64,000 nucleotides of DNA from DASZOC01 sp035550975 (GTDB lineage Bacteria > Actinomycetota > CADDZG01 > WHSQ01), in assembly GCA_035550975.1 (NCBI GenBank), contig DASZOC010000041.1, positions 1 through 64,000 on the forward strand, given 5' to 3'. The position numbers and the translations under genes were made by a program. The notes beneath the pieces were generated by a model. That model saw only the letters and a program-made list of their open reading frames with translations, had not been told where the DNA came from and did no database searches. Positions 7,332 to 17,192 of the stretch are shown here, piece by piece (positions within the stretch are counted from its first letter, which is position 1; each line of letters begins with the position of its first letter).

Positions 7332-9164
7332 ATGAGACGAAGGTACGCAGCCGGCGCTCTGAGCACTGCAGTTCTCGCATGTCTCCTCATCGGCGCGCCC
7401 GGCGCGGTTGCCGGATCCGGCACGGGTTCCACGGCCCCCGCGGCCGCCGGCGCATGGCTGGCGGGTGACTTCCACGTGCACACGACCTACTCGCACGACT
7501 CCTACGGGGGGCCGCACGACGACAACACGGACCCACTGGAGGATCCACCCAGGAGCTTCAGCGATCTCATCACCGCGGGTCATCCGGTGCTGTCGCAGTT
7601 CGCGGTCGCGGCGAGCCGCGGCCTCGATTTCACCGCGATCACCGACCACAACGACGTCCGATCGCAAAGCGACTCGGGATGGGGCCGGGCCGACGAGCTC
7701 GGGATCATCCCGGTGCCCGGATACGAGAACTCGCTCGACGGTCACGCGCAGATGCTCGGCGCGACGAAGCTCTACGATAACGGCGACCAGTCGCCAGCAG
7801 CAGTCGGCGCGATAGCCGAGCAGCTCCGCACCGACGGCGGCGTCTTCCAGATCAACCACCCGACCGATGGGAAGGGGCGTTATCCGGACAACATGGGCTG
7901 GGGCTACGGGTTCGACGTCGTGCCCGACACCGTCGAGGTATGGAACATCACGCGCCTGTGGCAGAAGCCGATGCCGTCGAGCAACTCCGCGGACGACGCG
8001 ACGGTGTACTGGCAGGAATGGCTCGACCGCGGCTACCACGTCGCCGCGACCGGCGGCAGCGACACGCACTGGCTCACGACGACGGCGGCGCAAGGCGTCG
8101 GGCAGCCGACGACGTGGGTCTACGCGAGCGAAAACAGCGCGGAAGGCATCCTCGAGGGGTTGCGACAAGGCCGCACGTTCATCTCGCACCAGCCTCCGGC
8201 GTATGGCGGACCGCAGATCTTCCTCGAGGCCGACGCGGATCGCGACGGCACCTATGAATCCATGGTCGGCGACACGGTCCCGACCCAAACGCCGCTCCGA
8301 GCACGCGTCGTCGGCGCGCCCGGCTCGATGCTGCGCGTGGTGACGAACGGTGGCGGAGAGGCATTCGCCCCCGTCCCCGTCACCAATGCCTCGTTCACTT
8401 ATGAGTTCGCACTGCCCGGCGGGACATGGGTTCGCGCCGAAGCCTTCGAGCCGGATGCGCGAGAGCAGCGGCGCAATCTATGCGACCAACCGTTCGGTGA
8501 CGACACGACCTATTGCAGGAACCAGATCGGCGTCCTCGCGATGACGTCGGCGCTGTATCTGTCGGACGAGGACCTGACGTCGAGGCCGTTCCCGACGAAG
8601 ATCGAGTTCACCAGCGCATCGGCCACGGCCGGCCAGTACTCCGACGATGCCCGCTTCGAGGTGGTCTTGACGACCGAGGACGGACGGCCGGTTGCCGGTC
8701 ACGAGATCGACTTCGAGCTCGCAGGAGCCGAGCCGCGCACGTTCTCGGCGGTGACCGACGGAACCGGTCTCGCGACGCGAACGGTGACGTTGGATTCGGC
8801 CCCCGGCGCGTACGAGCTATGGGCTTCCTTTGGGGGCTTCGAAGGCGAGCTTCAACCAGCATCGGCGTCGACAGCATTCGCGCTCGAGCAGGAGGACACC
8901 GACCTCGGGTTGAGCGTCACGGGCAGAGGCGCGCAGCGAGCGCTCACGGCAATGCTCACCGACAGAGACAGCGACGCCGGTATAGCTGCGCGCGACATCG
9001 AGTTCTGGGTCGACGACACCTCGATCTGCGTTACGACGACCGACGACAGGGGCGTAGCTCGATGCTCCGTGCCCCCCCGCTATGCGGGCGGTCGCCACGA
9101 CTACTCGGCCGTCTTCGCCGGCGACTCCTACTACCTCTCATCGTCGGCCTCGACGCCCTCGTGA
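7332..9164 (+). CDS. secreted PHP-domain (CehA/McbA-type) metallohydrolase with C-terminal Ig-like domains
   Basis: This is a 610-residue protein with a signal peptide (about 1-28). The PHP catalytic domain (about 40-300) shows its metal ligands: DFHVHTTYSHD (His48, His50), FTAITDHND (Asp105, His106), QINHP and GGSDTHW. The family includes phosphoesterases and CehA carbamate hydrolases; the substrate here cannot be deduced. From about residue 420 come two beta-sandwich modules of invasin/Ig-like type (KIEFTSASATAGQYSD onward, then LGLSVTGRG onward). These are clearly homologous to the last 190 residues of the next gene. It lies between two other secreted-hydrolase genes in the same direction. 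Confidence 0.85.
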   Translation: MRRRYAAGALSTAVLACLLIGAPGAVAGSGTGSTAPAAAGAWLAGDFHVHTTYSHDSYGGPHDDNTDPLEDPPRSFSDLITAGHPVLSQFAVAASRGLDFTAITDHNDVRSQSDSGWGRADELGIIPVPGYENSLDGHAQMLGATKLYDNGDQSPAAVGAIAEQLRTDGGVFQINHPTDGKGRYPDNMGWGYGFDVVPDTVEVWNITRLWQKPMPSSNSADDATVYWQEWLDRGYHVAATGGSDTHWLTTTAAQGVGQPTTWVYASENSAEGILEGLRQGRTFISHQPPAYGGPQIFLEADADRDGTYESMVGDTVPTQTPLRARVVGAPGSMLRVVTNGGGEAFAPVPVTNASFTYEFALPGGTWVRAEAFEPDAREQRRNLCDQPFGDDTTYCRNQIGVLAMTSALYLSDEDLTSRPFPTKIEFTSASATAGQYSDDARFEVVLTTEDGRPVAGHEIDFELAGAEPRTFSAVTDGTGLATRTVTLDSAPGAYELWASFGGFEGELQPASASTAFALEQEDTDLGLSVTGRGAQRALTAMLTDRDSDAGIAARDIEFWVDDTSICVTTTDDRGVARCSVPPRYAGGRHDYSAVFAGDSYYLSSSASTPS

Positions 9165-9294
9165 GGAGAGCGTTCGCGCCTCGCAGCCGACCGCCGAGGT
9201 CACGTGGGGAGCAGACCGCGGCCGCCGGTGAGCAGGAGGGGCATCGCCCACGTAGAACTCCCCTGTTAACCCCCTCCCCGACCTGGAGACCATC

Positions 9295-12200
9295 TTGAGA
9301 CGTCCGCTGGCCTTCGGGCTGACCCTCGCCGTCCTGGCGGGTCTGCTCCCTCTGGCAAGCGCGGCCCCAGTCGGCGCTCAGACGAGCGATACCGCCTTGG
9401 CCGTCGCCCGCGAGACCGAACCCGTCGTCCTTACCGGCGCGAGCTTCGCCGGCTGGGCGGCTCCGGCCGACACCACGGCGAAGGCCCCTGGAACCGACGG
9501 GGCGCGGTGCGCCGAAAAGATCGAAGACCGGGTCCCGAACCCCGTCCACGACCCGTCGAAGTGCACCCACAACAAATACGAGGATCCGGACGTCTCGTCG
9601 GCAAAGGCGACGAACGCCGCCGGTGTGAAGGGAACGCCTATCGACCGGCTGCTCGGATATGCCTGGGATGGCACGACGTGGAAGCAGATCCCGTTCCAGG
9701 TCGACGAGATGTTCACCCGTTATCTGTCCAACAACCGCTCCGGATTCGCCTTCTACTCGCAGACCGACCAGCACTCGTCCTACGCGTTCGATCGCGAAGG
9801 ATTCCGCTGGACCGGCGACTACCGCGAGGAACGACCGGACGACCCGATGGCTCCCTGCGTAGCCCAACCGGCGAGTGACGTGGCGAAGGATCCTGTAGCC
9901 GGTCTCGACACCGACGACGAGCTCGTCTTCATGGCCAAAGACGCAGGGCCGCGCGCCGACGACGCCGCGGCGCTCCCCCGCGGGGTCGAAGACTCGTTCG
10001 AGGTCGCAGTGACCGACCCGATCTCGGGTGCCACGTCCTACGTCTACGTGATGAAGGCGGCCGAAGGTGGACCCGCGCCGGCGTTCGACGCGTCCAACGG
10101 CTACGTCCGCTACGAGCGCGACGATCCCGAGGACGGCAACGTCTTCCTCTACTCGCAGAGCTCCTACGGCAGCTACGGCGCGGCCCCCGCAGGTCCCTGG
10201 TACGACCCCGCGACGCAGACCTGCCACAGCGCCGAGTCCGAGTGGAAGCAGCGACGCCCGAGCGACAAGGCCACCATCACGACGTCGCGCTACCGGTTCC
10301 GCTACGAGGGCCGGTGGCTGATGACCGAGTTGCGCATCTCCGAAGACGGCCTCCCGATCGGCGACGATGCGAAGACCTACGGAGCAGACCTCGTCGACCA
10401 GTGGAAGGCACGTGCGTTCCAGCAGCGACCCGGCGGGCAGACACCCTGTTGCGGCTTCGAAGAGGAGGTCAACAACTGGGGCGGCTCGTCGATCCTCATG
10501 GGTGAGCGTTCCGGGCCCGTTAGGACGATCCGCGAGACGTGGGGCGCCGACTCGGGCACGAACGTGGTGCGCAGGGAGATCTTCTACGAAGAAGAGATCC
10601 GCTTCGGTGCGTTCCTGCGCGTGCACGTCATTCCGCCGGGCGACGGCATCTACGCGCAGTGGGATTACAACGCCGGCATAGCGACGCGTTATTACAACTC
10701 CGTCCTGACGGCCACCGATCGTGACGAGGGCGTAGCGATCGACGGCAAGAACGACGAGGTCTTCGGCAACTCGCGCGTCCACGTCGGACGCGACGGAGTC
10801 AAGGTCGACGAGCTGGTCACGGGCGACCCGGGTGTCACCATCGGATCACCCGGCGAGAGCTGTAAGGGCCAGGGCAAGGAGTGCATCGACAACGACATCG
10901 ATTCACCCGACCCCACGTTCTCCGGTGTCAATGCAGGACTGAACTGGGAGCAGATCGCGGGCCCGCACGGTTCGCTCGTGATCCGCACCGCTGCCAAGCA
11001 AGTGACCCCGGGCGGAGCCGCTCAGAGCCTGCTCGCAGTCCCCTATTACCGGGACGACTCCTGTTTCGACGACGGCACCGGCAACGACCCCGGCCCCCAC
11101 ATCCACGGTCGCGGGGTCGACGGCGACGAGGAGTCGGACTCGACCTATGTGGACCCGGCGACGGGCGAGCGGAAGCCGCGCGAGTGCTGGGACAGCAACA
11201 ACCCCGATCATCCGGCCGTTCCCGGCGGCGACCCCCGCTTCTACCAAGGCTCGATCGGCACCCACGGCGTACACATCCTTGCGGTCGCAGACTCCGACAA
11301 CGCGGGCACGACCGCTCCCGTCACCGAGATCGTGAGTGAGCAGCGGATGGTCGTCCTGCCCGGTAACCCGGGCAACGTCGGAGAGCTCTACGGCCGCCAT
11401 TCGGAGAAGCCGCTGGTCGTCACGGCGCGGCCGGAGTCGCGCACACCCAACACGTCCCCATCCGAGGAGCCGCCCGAAGAGCCCACTCCCACGGAGTCGC
11501 CGACCGAGCCGGCTCGCGAGATGCCGAGCTGCGACGTCAACGGCCCCGAAGGCTCACGCAAGCTCGAGGGCTACATCCCGGTCGCGCAAGACAGCCCGAC
11601 CGAGGCGACGACGCTCCACTACCAGGTCCTTCTTCCCGCGTGCGAAGACACCGACGGCGACGGGAAGGTCGACTTCAAGGGTCCCTACCCGATGGTCGTC
11701 GACTACTCGGGCTACATGCCGGCGATCACGTTCTACGACGGTGTGCACCGGCAGTTCCTCCGCGAAGGCTACGCGGTCGCCGGCGTGAACATCCGCGGGA
11801 CCGGATGCTCCGGCGGCAAGTTCGATTACTTCGAACCGCGCCAATCCAAAGACGGCGCGGAAGCGATCGACTTCCTCGGCGAGCAGCCCTACTCGACCGG
11901 GAAGGTCGGGATGGTGGGCAAGTCGTACCCCGGGATCACGCAACTGTTCGTGGGCGCGCAGCGGCCGGAGCACCTCGCCGCGATCGTGCCGGGCCATGTC
12001 TTCGGCGACCTCTACCGTGACGTCCCCTACCCGGGCGGGATCCAGAACTCGACTTTCGCGGCCGGTTGGTCGGCAGGACGGCTCGTAGAGATGTACGTCG
12101 GCCCGCAATATGCGGTTCAGAACGGCGACGAGCAGTGCGCAGCCAACCAGGCGCAACACGTCGCGAACCCGCCGTTCAACCCGTTCGTGCGCGCGCTGCA

Positions 12201-14133
12201 CAACCACCATGACGGCCCCCTGTTCTACGAACGTTCCCCGTGGTATTTCGCAGACCAGATCACCGCGCCGACGTTCCTCGTCGAGTCGTGGCAGGACGAG
12301 CAGGTCGGCTCGCGCGCCACCGAGCTGACGGAACGCTTCTCCGACGACCTCACGTGGCGGATGCTCGCTACGAACGGCGACCACGGCGAGTACTACGGGT
12401 CGGACGTCCTGCCCGAGATCAAGGACTTCCTCAGCTATTACGTGAAAGAAGAGGTCCCCGTTTCCGACCGCGGCTCCTACGGCCAAGACATCGACGTCGC
12501 GAGGGTCCTCTACGAGAACGAGCCGAACGTCCAGCTCAACTGGGAGACCGGAGCGAACGGCGACCGCGTCCCCGCGTGGAAGACGCACCACGAGGACTGG
12601 CCCGCGCCCGAAACCGAGGTGTGGCGTCTCAACCTGACCGGCGACGGAGAGCTGACCGAGAAGACACATCAAGAGGCGGGCGGCCCGGCACGGGTCGACT
12701 ACCTCTACAAGCCGGTGACCGGAACCCAGGCTCGCGGTGGATACAAGCTGAGCGGCCAGATCCCCGACCGGGTTCACGAGCCGGTCAAAGCGTCGTGGAA
12801 GGAAACCCCCGAACCCGGCACCTACGCGATGTTCCAGACGCGGCGGCTGACCGACGATAAGGTCCTCGCCGGACCCGCGAGCCTCGACATGTGGATCTCG
12901 TCGACGACTCCGGACACCGACTTCCAGGTCACGATGAGCGAGGTCCGGCCGGACGGCCAAGAGGTCTTCGTCCAGCAGGGGTGGCTGCGCGCGAGCCACC
13001 GCCGTCTGATCGAGAACACGCGCGCACTGCCGACCGACACCCGCGGCAGGCAGAGCTGGAGCAGCGAGCTGCGACCGTTCCAGAGCCATCTCGCGGAGGA
13101 CTCGGACCCACTCGTTGTGGGGCAGCCGACGCCGGTGCGGATCGAGATCTTCCCATTCGGCCACGCGTTCCGTAAGGATTCCGCGATCCGGATCTATGTC
13201 GAGGCACCGCACACGAAACCCGACCTCTGGGGCTTCGCCCTCTTGCCTGCGCCCGCGGTCAACACGATCTACACCAGCGAGCAGTACCCGTCCTCGATCG
13301 CGCTGCCGTTGCTGGCGGGACACGAGGCTCAAGCACCGCTGCCGCGGTGCGACGCGAGCGAGAGGGGCGTCGTACGCAACCAGCCGTGCCGAGACGCGGT
13401 GCAACCACTGCCGCAGGAAGCGGAAGAGCAGCCGCCGGCCGACACGGATGGTGACGGGGTCGCCGACGACGCGGATAATTGTCCCGAGGTTGCCAACCCA
13501 GGCCAGGAGGACGCCGACGGTGACGGGCGCGGCAACGCGTGCGACCCGGCCGAGCACACGACGATCCAGTTCACCGAGAGGTCTGCGGAGTCGGGGCAGC
13601 ACTCCGACGCTGCGGCTTTCGAGGTACGCCTGACCGACGAGCAGGGAGACGCGGTCACCAACGCGGCGGTCGACTTCACGTTCACCGGCCCCGGCGGGTC
13701 CCGAAGCGCGACGGCGCAGACGGACGCGAACGGGATCGCCGCAACGAGTTTCGGATTGTCCGACCCTGCGGGCTCTGCCTACGTCACAGCTTTCTACGGG
13801 GGCCGCGAGCACGTCTTCGAGCCGAGCTCGAACACGGCCGACTTCGTCGTGCTGCACGAAGCAACGAAGCTGAGCCTGGAGGTCACCGGGAAGGGATCGA
13901 AAGCGCGGCTCGTCGGGCGGCTTCTGGACGACGACGGCACCGCGGTGGCCGGAAAGAAGCTCGAGCTGACCGCGGACGGGAACCGGATCTGCGCGGACAT
14001 CGCCCCAACGGACGCGGACGGCGTCACTGGCTGTGACATCCCTGCCCGTTACCGGGGCGGCCACCACGACTTCCACGCGCTGTTCCCGCAGGACGATTAC
14101 TTCTCCAGAGCGGAAGCCGCCACGTCGACATAG
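9295..14133 (+). CDS. giant secreted CocE/NonD (S15-type) hydrolase with novel N-terminal region, TSP3-like calcium repeats and Ig-like tail
   Basis: This is a 1612-residue exported protein (signal peptide about 1-27; TTG start at 9295 with GGAG upstream). Residues about 30-715 form a large region rich in aromatic beta strands (KQIPFQVDEMFTRYL, DELVFMAKDAGPR) that I do not recognise. A Pro/Glu/Thr linker (about 715-742) leads to an alpha/beta hydrolase domain of the CocE/X-Pro dipeptidyl-peptidase family, with VAGVNIRGTGCSGG and nucleophile elbow GKSYPG (Ser877), and a C-terminal jelly-roll to about 1350. Residues about 1383-1420 hold thrombospondin type 3-like calcium repeats (DTDGDGVADDADNCP). 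The last 190 residues are two Ig-like domains shared with the preceding protein. It is probably a cell-surface or released esterase/peptidase. Confidence 0.85.
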   Translation: MRRPLAFGLTLAVLAGLLPLASAAPVGAQTSDTALAVARETEPVVLTGASFAGWAAPADTTAKAPGTDGARCAEKIEDRVPNPVHDPSKCTHNKYEDPDVSSAKATNAAGVKGTPIDRLLGYAWDGTTWKQIPFQVDEMFTRYLSNNRSGFAFYSQTDQHSSYAFDREGFRWTGDYREERPDDPMAPCVAQPASDVAKDPVAGLDTDDELVFMAKDAGPRADDAAALPRGVEDSFEVAVTDPISGATSYVYVMKAAEGGPAPAFDASNGYVRYERDDPEDGNVFLYSQSSYGSYGAAPAGPWYDPATQTCHSAESEWKQRRPSDKATITTSRYRFRYEGRWLMTELRISEDGLPIGDDAKTYGADLVDQWKARAFQQRPGGQTPCCGFEEEVNNWGGSSILMGERSGPVRTIRETWGADSGTNVVRREIFYEEEIRFGAFLRVHVIPPGDGIYAQWDYNAGIATRYYNSVLTATDRDEGVAIDGKNDEVFGNSRVHVGRDGVKVDELVTGDPGVTIGSPGESCKGQGKECIDNDIDSPDPTFSGVNAGLNWEQIAGPHGSLVIRTAAKQVTPGGAAQSLLAVPYYRDDSCFDDGTGNDPGPHIHGRGVDGDEESDSTYVDPATGERKPRECWDSNNPDHPAVPGGDPRFYQGSIGTHGVHILAVADSDNAGTTAPVTEIVSEQRMVVLPGNPGNVGELYGRHSEKPLVVTARPESRTPNTSPSEEPPEEPTPTESPTEPAREMPSCDVNGPEGSRKLEGYIPVAQDSPTEATTLHYQVLLPACEDTDGDGKVDFKGPYPMVVDYSGYMPAITFYDGVHRQFLREGYAVAGVNIRGTGCSGGKFDYFEPRQSKDGAEAIDFLGEQPYSTGKVGMVGKSYPGITQLFVGAQRPEHLAAIVPGHVFGDLYRDVPYPGGIQNSTFAAGWSAGRLVEMYVGPQYAVQNGDEQCAANQAQHVANPPFNPFVRALHNHHDGPLFYERSPWYFADQITAPTFLVESWQDEQVGSRATELTERFSDDLTWRMLATNGDHGEYYGSDVLPEIKDFLSYYVKEEVPVSDRGSYGQDIDVARVLYENEPNVQLNWETGANGDRVPAWKTHHEDWPAPETEVWRLNLTGDGELTEKTHQEAGGPARVDYLYKPVTGTQARGGYKLSGQIPDRVHEPVKASWKETPEPGTYAMFQTRRLTDDKVLAGPASLDMWISSTTPDTDFQVTMSEVRPDGQEVFVQQGWLRASHRRLIENTRALPTDTRGRQSWSSELRPFQSHLAEDSDPLVVGQPTPVRIEIFPFGHAFRKDSAIRIYVEAPHTKPDLWGFALLPAPAVNTIYTSEQYPSSIALPLLAGHEAQAPLPRCDASERGVVRNQPCRDAVQPLPQEAEEQPPADTDGDGVADDADNCPEVANPGQEDADGDGRGNACDPAEHTTIQFTERSAESGQHSDAAAFEVRLTDEQGDAVTNAAVDFTFTGPGGSRSATAQTDANGIAATSFGLSDPAGSAYVTAFYGGREHVFEPSSNTADFVVLHEATKLSLEVTGKGSKARLVGRLLDDDGTAVAGKKLELTADGNRICADIAPTDADGVTGCDIPARYRGGHHDFHALFPQDDYFSRAEAATST

Positions 14134-14221
14134 CGGCGCCGCCATCGCGCACGGTTAGGGTGGAGGGGCCCGAGCGGCCGCACGTTCCGGTCGCCGCTCG
14201 ACCCGGAAAAGGAGAGCCCTT

Positions 14222-15385
14222 ATGCCCGAAGCCGTGATCGTTGCCACCTCGCGTACGCCCATCGGCCGCGCCAAGAAGGGCGTCCTCGCCGACGTGCGGC
14301 CCGACGACCTCGTCGCCTTCGCTATCAACGACGTCATCGGCAAAGTCCCCGAGGTCGACGCCGGCGAGGTAGTCGACGTGATGGTCGGTTGCGGTTTCCC
14401 CGAGGCGAAACAAGGGATGAACCTCGCTCGGCGCGCGGCTCTCCTGGCCGGCCTTCCCGACCACGTCCCGGGCACCACCGTCAACCGCTTCTGCGCCTCC
14501 AGCCTGCAGACGATCCGGATGGCGTTCCACGCGATCAGGGCGGGAGAGGGCGACGTCTTCGTCGCCGCCGGCGTCGAGTCCATCTCGCAGGTCGACGGCT
14601 ACCCGAAGGACATGGACGAGCTCCACCCCAAGCTGTTCGGAGACGACGCGGCGATCGCGAACGTCTACATCCCGATGGGGATGACCGCCGAGAACGTCGC
14701 CGAGCGCTACGACGTCAGCCGCGACGACATGGACCGCTTCGCGCAGCAGTCACAGGAGCGCGCGGTGGCCGCGCAGGAGTCGGGCTTCTTCGACCGCGAG
14801 ATCACCGCCTACACGAAAGAAGACGGCACGGTGGTCGACAAGGACGACGGGCCGCGGCCCTCGTCGAGCCTCGAGAAGCTCCAATCACTCCCGCCCGCAT
14901 TCAAACCCGACGGTGGCAAGGTCACTGCGGGCAACTCCTGTCCGCTGAACGACGGAGCCGCTGCCGTTCTCGTGATGAGCGACGAGCGCGCCCGCCAGCT
15001 CGGTGTCAAGCCTCGCGCCCGCATCATCGCGTCGAGCGTCTCGGGCGTTGCGCCGGAGATCATGGGTATCGGCCCGATAGAGGCCGTCCGCAAGGTCTTG
15101 AAGCAAGCAGGCATGTCGATCGACGACGTCGACACGATGGAGCTGAACGAGGCCTTCGCGGCGCAGGTGCTGCCCGTCTGTCGCGAGCTCGGCGTCGACC
15201 CGTTCTCCGACAAGCTGAACCCGAACGGCGGCGCGATCGCGCTCGGGCATCCCTACGGGATGACGGGCGCCCGGATCATGGGGACGTTGCTGAACGGGCT
15301 GGAGTCGTCGGACAGGACGATCGGCCTCGAGACGATGTGTGTCGGCGGCGGCCAAGGCATGGCCATGATCGTGGAGCGGATCTAG
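14222..15385 (+). CDS. acetyl-CoA C-acyltransferase (thiolase)
   Basis: This 387-residue protein has the complete thiolase I/II pattern: nucleophile Cys91 in NRFCASSLQ, the NPNGGAIALGHPYGMTGAR signature with catalytic His, and the second Cys373 in CVGGGQGMA. It catalyses thiolytic cleavage of 3-ketoacyl-CoA, or the reverse condensation, in the cytosol. GAGAG/AAAGGAG precedes the ATG at 14222. It stands alone, between a secreted hydrolase and a two-component pair. It could serve the aromatic-CoA pathway encoded near 56-63 kb, but nothing in the local context ties it to that. Confidence 0.95.
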   Translation: MPEAVIVATSRTPIGRAKKGVLADVRPDDLVAFAINDVIGKVPEVDAGEVVDVMVGCGFPEAKQGMNLARRAALLAGLPDHVPGTTVNRFCASSLQTIRMAFHAIRAGEGDVFVAAGVESISQVDGYPKDMDELHPKLFGDDAAIANVYIPMGMTAENVAERYDVSRDDMDRFAQQSQERAVAAQESGFFDREITAYTKEDGTVVDKDDGPRPSSSLEKLQSLPPAFKPDGGKVTAGNSCPLNDGAAAVLVMSDERARQLGVKPRARIIASSVSGVAPEIMGIGPIEAVRKVLKQAGMSIDDVDTMELNEAFAAQVLPVCRELGVDPFSDKLNPNGGAIALGHPYGMTGARIMGTLLNGLESSDRTIGLETMCVGGGQGMAMIVERI

Positions 15386-15393
15386 CCCCAGGC

Positions 15394-15750
15394 TTACGCG
15401 GCCTCGACCAGACCCTCACACGTCTGGACGAGCTGACCGATGTCGTTCTTGACGAGGAACGTGTCGGCCCACTTCGGTGGTTCGGTGAGAACGGCGGAGA
15501 ACGCGACGATCTTGCAGTTCGGGCACTGCTCGCGGATGAACTCGGCCGCCTTCGACCCATCCCAGCGCGGCATGAAGAAGTCGAGCACCACGACGTCGGG
15601 AGACAGATCCGCAGCCAGCATCGCTCCCTCGAACCCGTCCGCCGCTACACCGCCGATGCGGAACCCTCCATGCAGCTGGAACACCGTCGACAGCAGGTCC
15701 CTCATGCTCGGGTCGTCGTCCACCAATAGAACCACCGGTCGCGTTGCCAT
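15394..15750 (-). CDS. stand-alone response-regulator receiver domain
   Basis: This 118-residue protein is a single CheY-like receiver: acidic pocket LLVDDDPS (residues 9-16) and phospho-acceptor Asp57 in VVVLDFFMP. The usual K-P near the end is replaced by a VKND segment (PPKWADTFLVKND). There is no output domain, so it must signal through protein contacts. It lies 68 bases downstream of the histidine kinase on the same strand, which is its likely partner. The same PPxWADxFLxKND ending recurs in the second receiver of the REC-GGDEF-REC protein at 54759, suggesting a shared lineage or partner. Confidence 0.9.
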   Translation of the reverse strand: MATRPVVLLVDDDPSMRDLLSTVFQLHGGFRIGGVAADGFEGAMLAADLSPDVVVLDFFMPRWDGSKAAEFIREQCPNCKIVAFSAVLTEPPKWADTFLVKNDIGQLVQTCEGLVEAA

Positions 15751-15818
15751 TTGTCTATCGTGAACCGGCGCGTTCAGATCATCAATAGTCCGAAATGTCT
15801 ATTCATGTCCCGGCACGC

Positions 15819-17192
15819 TTATGCGGAACGAAGGCGGGCCGCGTCGCTCGCACTGCCGCGTGGCAGGGTGACCGTGACGCGGGTCCCCGCGCTGCCGCTG
15901 CTTATGTCGAGCTTGCCTTCGTGGTCGGCAACGAGCGTCCGGACGATGTGCAGACCCAGGCCCGTCCCGCTGTGAACGTTCTCGTCGATGCGAACGAGCG
16001 GCTCGACCACCATGTCTAGATCCATCTTCTCCATCCCCGGGCCCGTATCGCTGACCTGGATGACGATCGAGCTGCGATAGCAGTCGAGGGACACCCGGAC
16101 TTCGCCGGTCGTGTAACGCAGAGCGTTGTCGACGAGGTTCTGCACCGCGTGCTCGACCACGATCGGATCGACCTCGGCTTCTACCTCTGCGTCCGGCAGC
16201 GCGACCACCAGCCGCTCGACGTCATGCTCGAACTGCTCGAGCGCACGGTGGACCGACCGCCTGACGTCGTGCACCACGCGGTGGACCGTGACGCCTTCCA
16301 TCTCGACACGGGCCGCCTCGAGGATCCGCTCGACGAGGATCTTCAGCCTGGCCCCCTGTTCGTTGACCGCCGCTATGAACTCGAGCTTCATTGTGTCGGG
16401 CAGCCGGTCCCAGTGGTGTTCGAGCGTCCTCGAGTACCCGATGATCGACGTGAGAGGCGTGCGCAACTCGTGCGAGACGGTCTGAAGGAAGCGCGACTTC
16501 ACGACGTTGGCCGCCCTGAGGTACGCGACCGACGCGCGATCCCGTGCCGAGCGCTGCGCGCGGTCCACCGCGACCGCAGCCCGTTGGGTAAAGCGGCTGA
16601 GGATGTCTTGGATCAGGGGATCGTCACTCTCGAAGGGCAAGCAGAGCGACAGCGTGCCCACGTTCCTGCCCTCCACCTCCAGAGCAAGGTCGACCGTGTC
16701 CGCAAGCGCCAGCTGCGCGACGTCGGCATCGACGGAATGCCGGCGCGACACGATGATCTCCTCGCCCTCCTGATCGAAGGTCGACACCGCACCTCCTTCG
16801 GCGCCCACCAGCTCGATGGCCGCGTCCAGCAGCACATCGACGACGTCAGACACCGACAAGGGGGCGTTCAGGCGGTCACCGGCGGCGAGCAACGACTCCA
16901 GCACCTCGAGGCGGCTCTTCAGCGCGGCGTTCAGGACCCGCTCGCGCTCGTTGAGGGCGGCGGCACGGGCCAGGGTCCGATCCCGTTCGAAGGCCAGACC
17001 GACGAACGCAGCCGTCAGTACGAGCACCCCGAGGCGCGCGGCCGGGGGCGCCCCGCGCAGCGGGTCCCAGATCTCGGCGCCCAGGAAGCTGACGAGGACA
17101 CCGAAGGAAGCGAACGCACCGAGAAGGATGAACGCCGCCGCCAGGAGGTGGCGCCGACGCCGATCTATGTCGCATCGCTCGAGGCGGCCCAC
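15819..17192 (-). CDS. membrane sensor histidine kinase with GAF-like domain
   Basis: This is a 457-residue protein with two N-terminal transmembrane helices (about 16-38 and 52-68) joined by a short loop. A coiled-coil linker (about 72-105) is followed by a GAF-like sensor domain (about 108-212). The HisKA dimerisation helix carries the phospho-acceptor His241 in VSHELRTPLTS. The HATPase domain shows the N-box (HAVQNLVDNALRY), DTGPGM and GTGLGLHIV. The GTG start at 17192 follows AGGAG. It is upstream of the lone receiver in a probable two-gene operon and divergent from the BNR protein gene. The signal is unknown; the short periplasmic loop suggests internal sensing through GAF. Confidence 0.93.
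   Translation of the reverse strand: MGRLERCDIDRRRRHLLAAAFILLGAFASFGVLVSFLGAEIWDPLRGAPPAARLGVLVLTAAFVGLAFERDRTLARAAALNERERVLNAALKSRLEVLESLLAAGDRLNAPLSVSDVVDVLLDAAIELVGAEGGAVSTFDQEGEEIIVSRRHSVDADVAQLALADTVDLALEVEGRNVGTLSLCLPFESDDPLIQDILSRFTQRAAVAVDRAQRSARDRASVAYLRAANVVKSRFLQTVSHELRTPLTSIIGYSRTLEHHWDRLPDTMKLEFIAAVNEQGARLKILVERILEAARVEMEGVTVHRVVHDVRRSVHRALEQFEHDVERLVVALPDAEVEAEVDPIVVEHAVQNLVDNALRYTTGEVRVSLDCYRSSIVIQVSDTGPGMEKMDLDMVVEPLVRIDENVHSGTGLGLHIVRTLVADHEGKLDISSGSAGTRVTVTLPRGSASDAARLRSA

Noticed and set aside
6270..8288. Long open frame of 672 codons on the minus strand
   Set aside because: Antisense to the ceramidase-like and PHP genes, Arg/Val/Asp-rich without family motifs; a normal by-product of high GC.
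9165..9294. GGAGGGG / CCCCTCC pair as a terminator between the PHP and CocE genes
   Set aside because: Only 7 bases with a long loop; too weak in such GC-rich sequence.
11554..14145. Open frame of 863 codons on the minus strand
   Set aside because: Antisense to the 1612-residue CocE gene; no domain pattern, composition typical of shadow frames.
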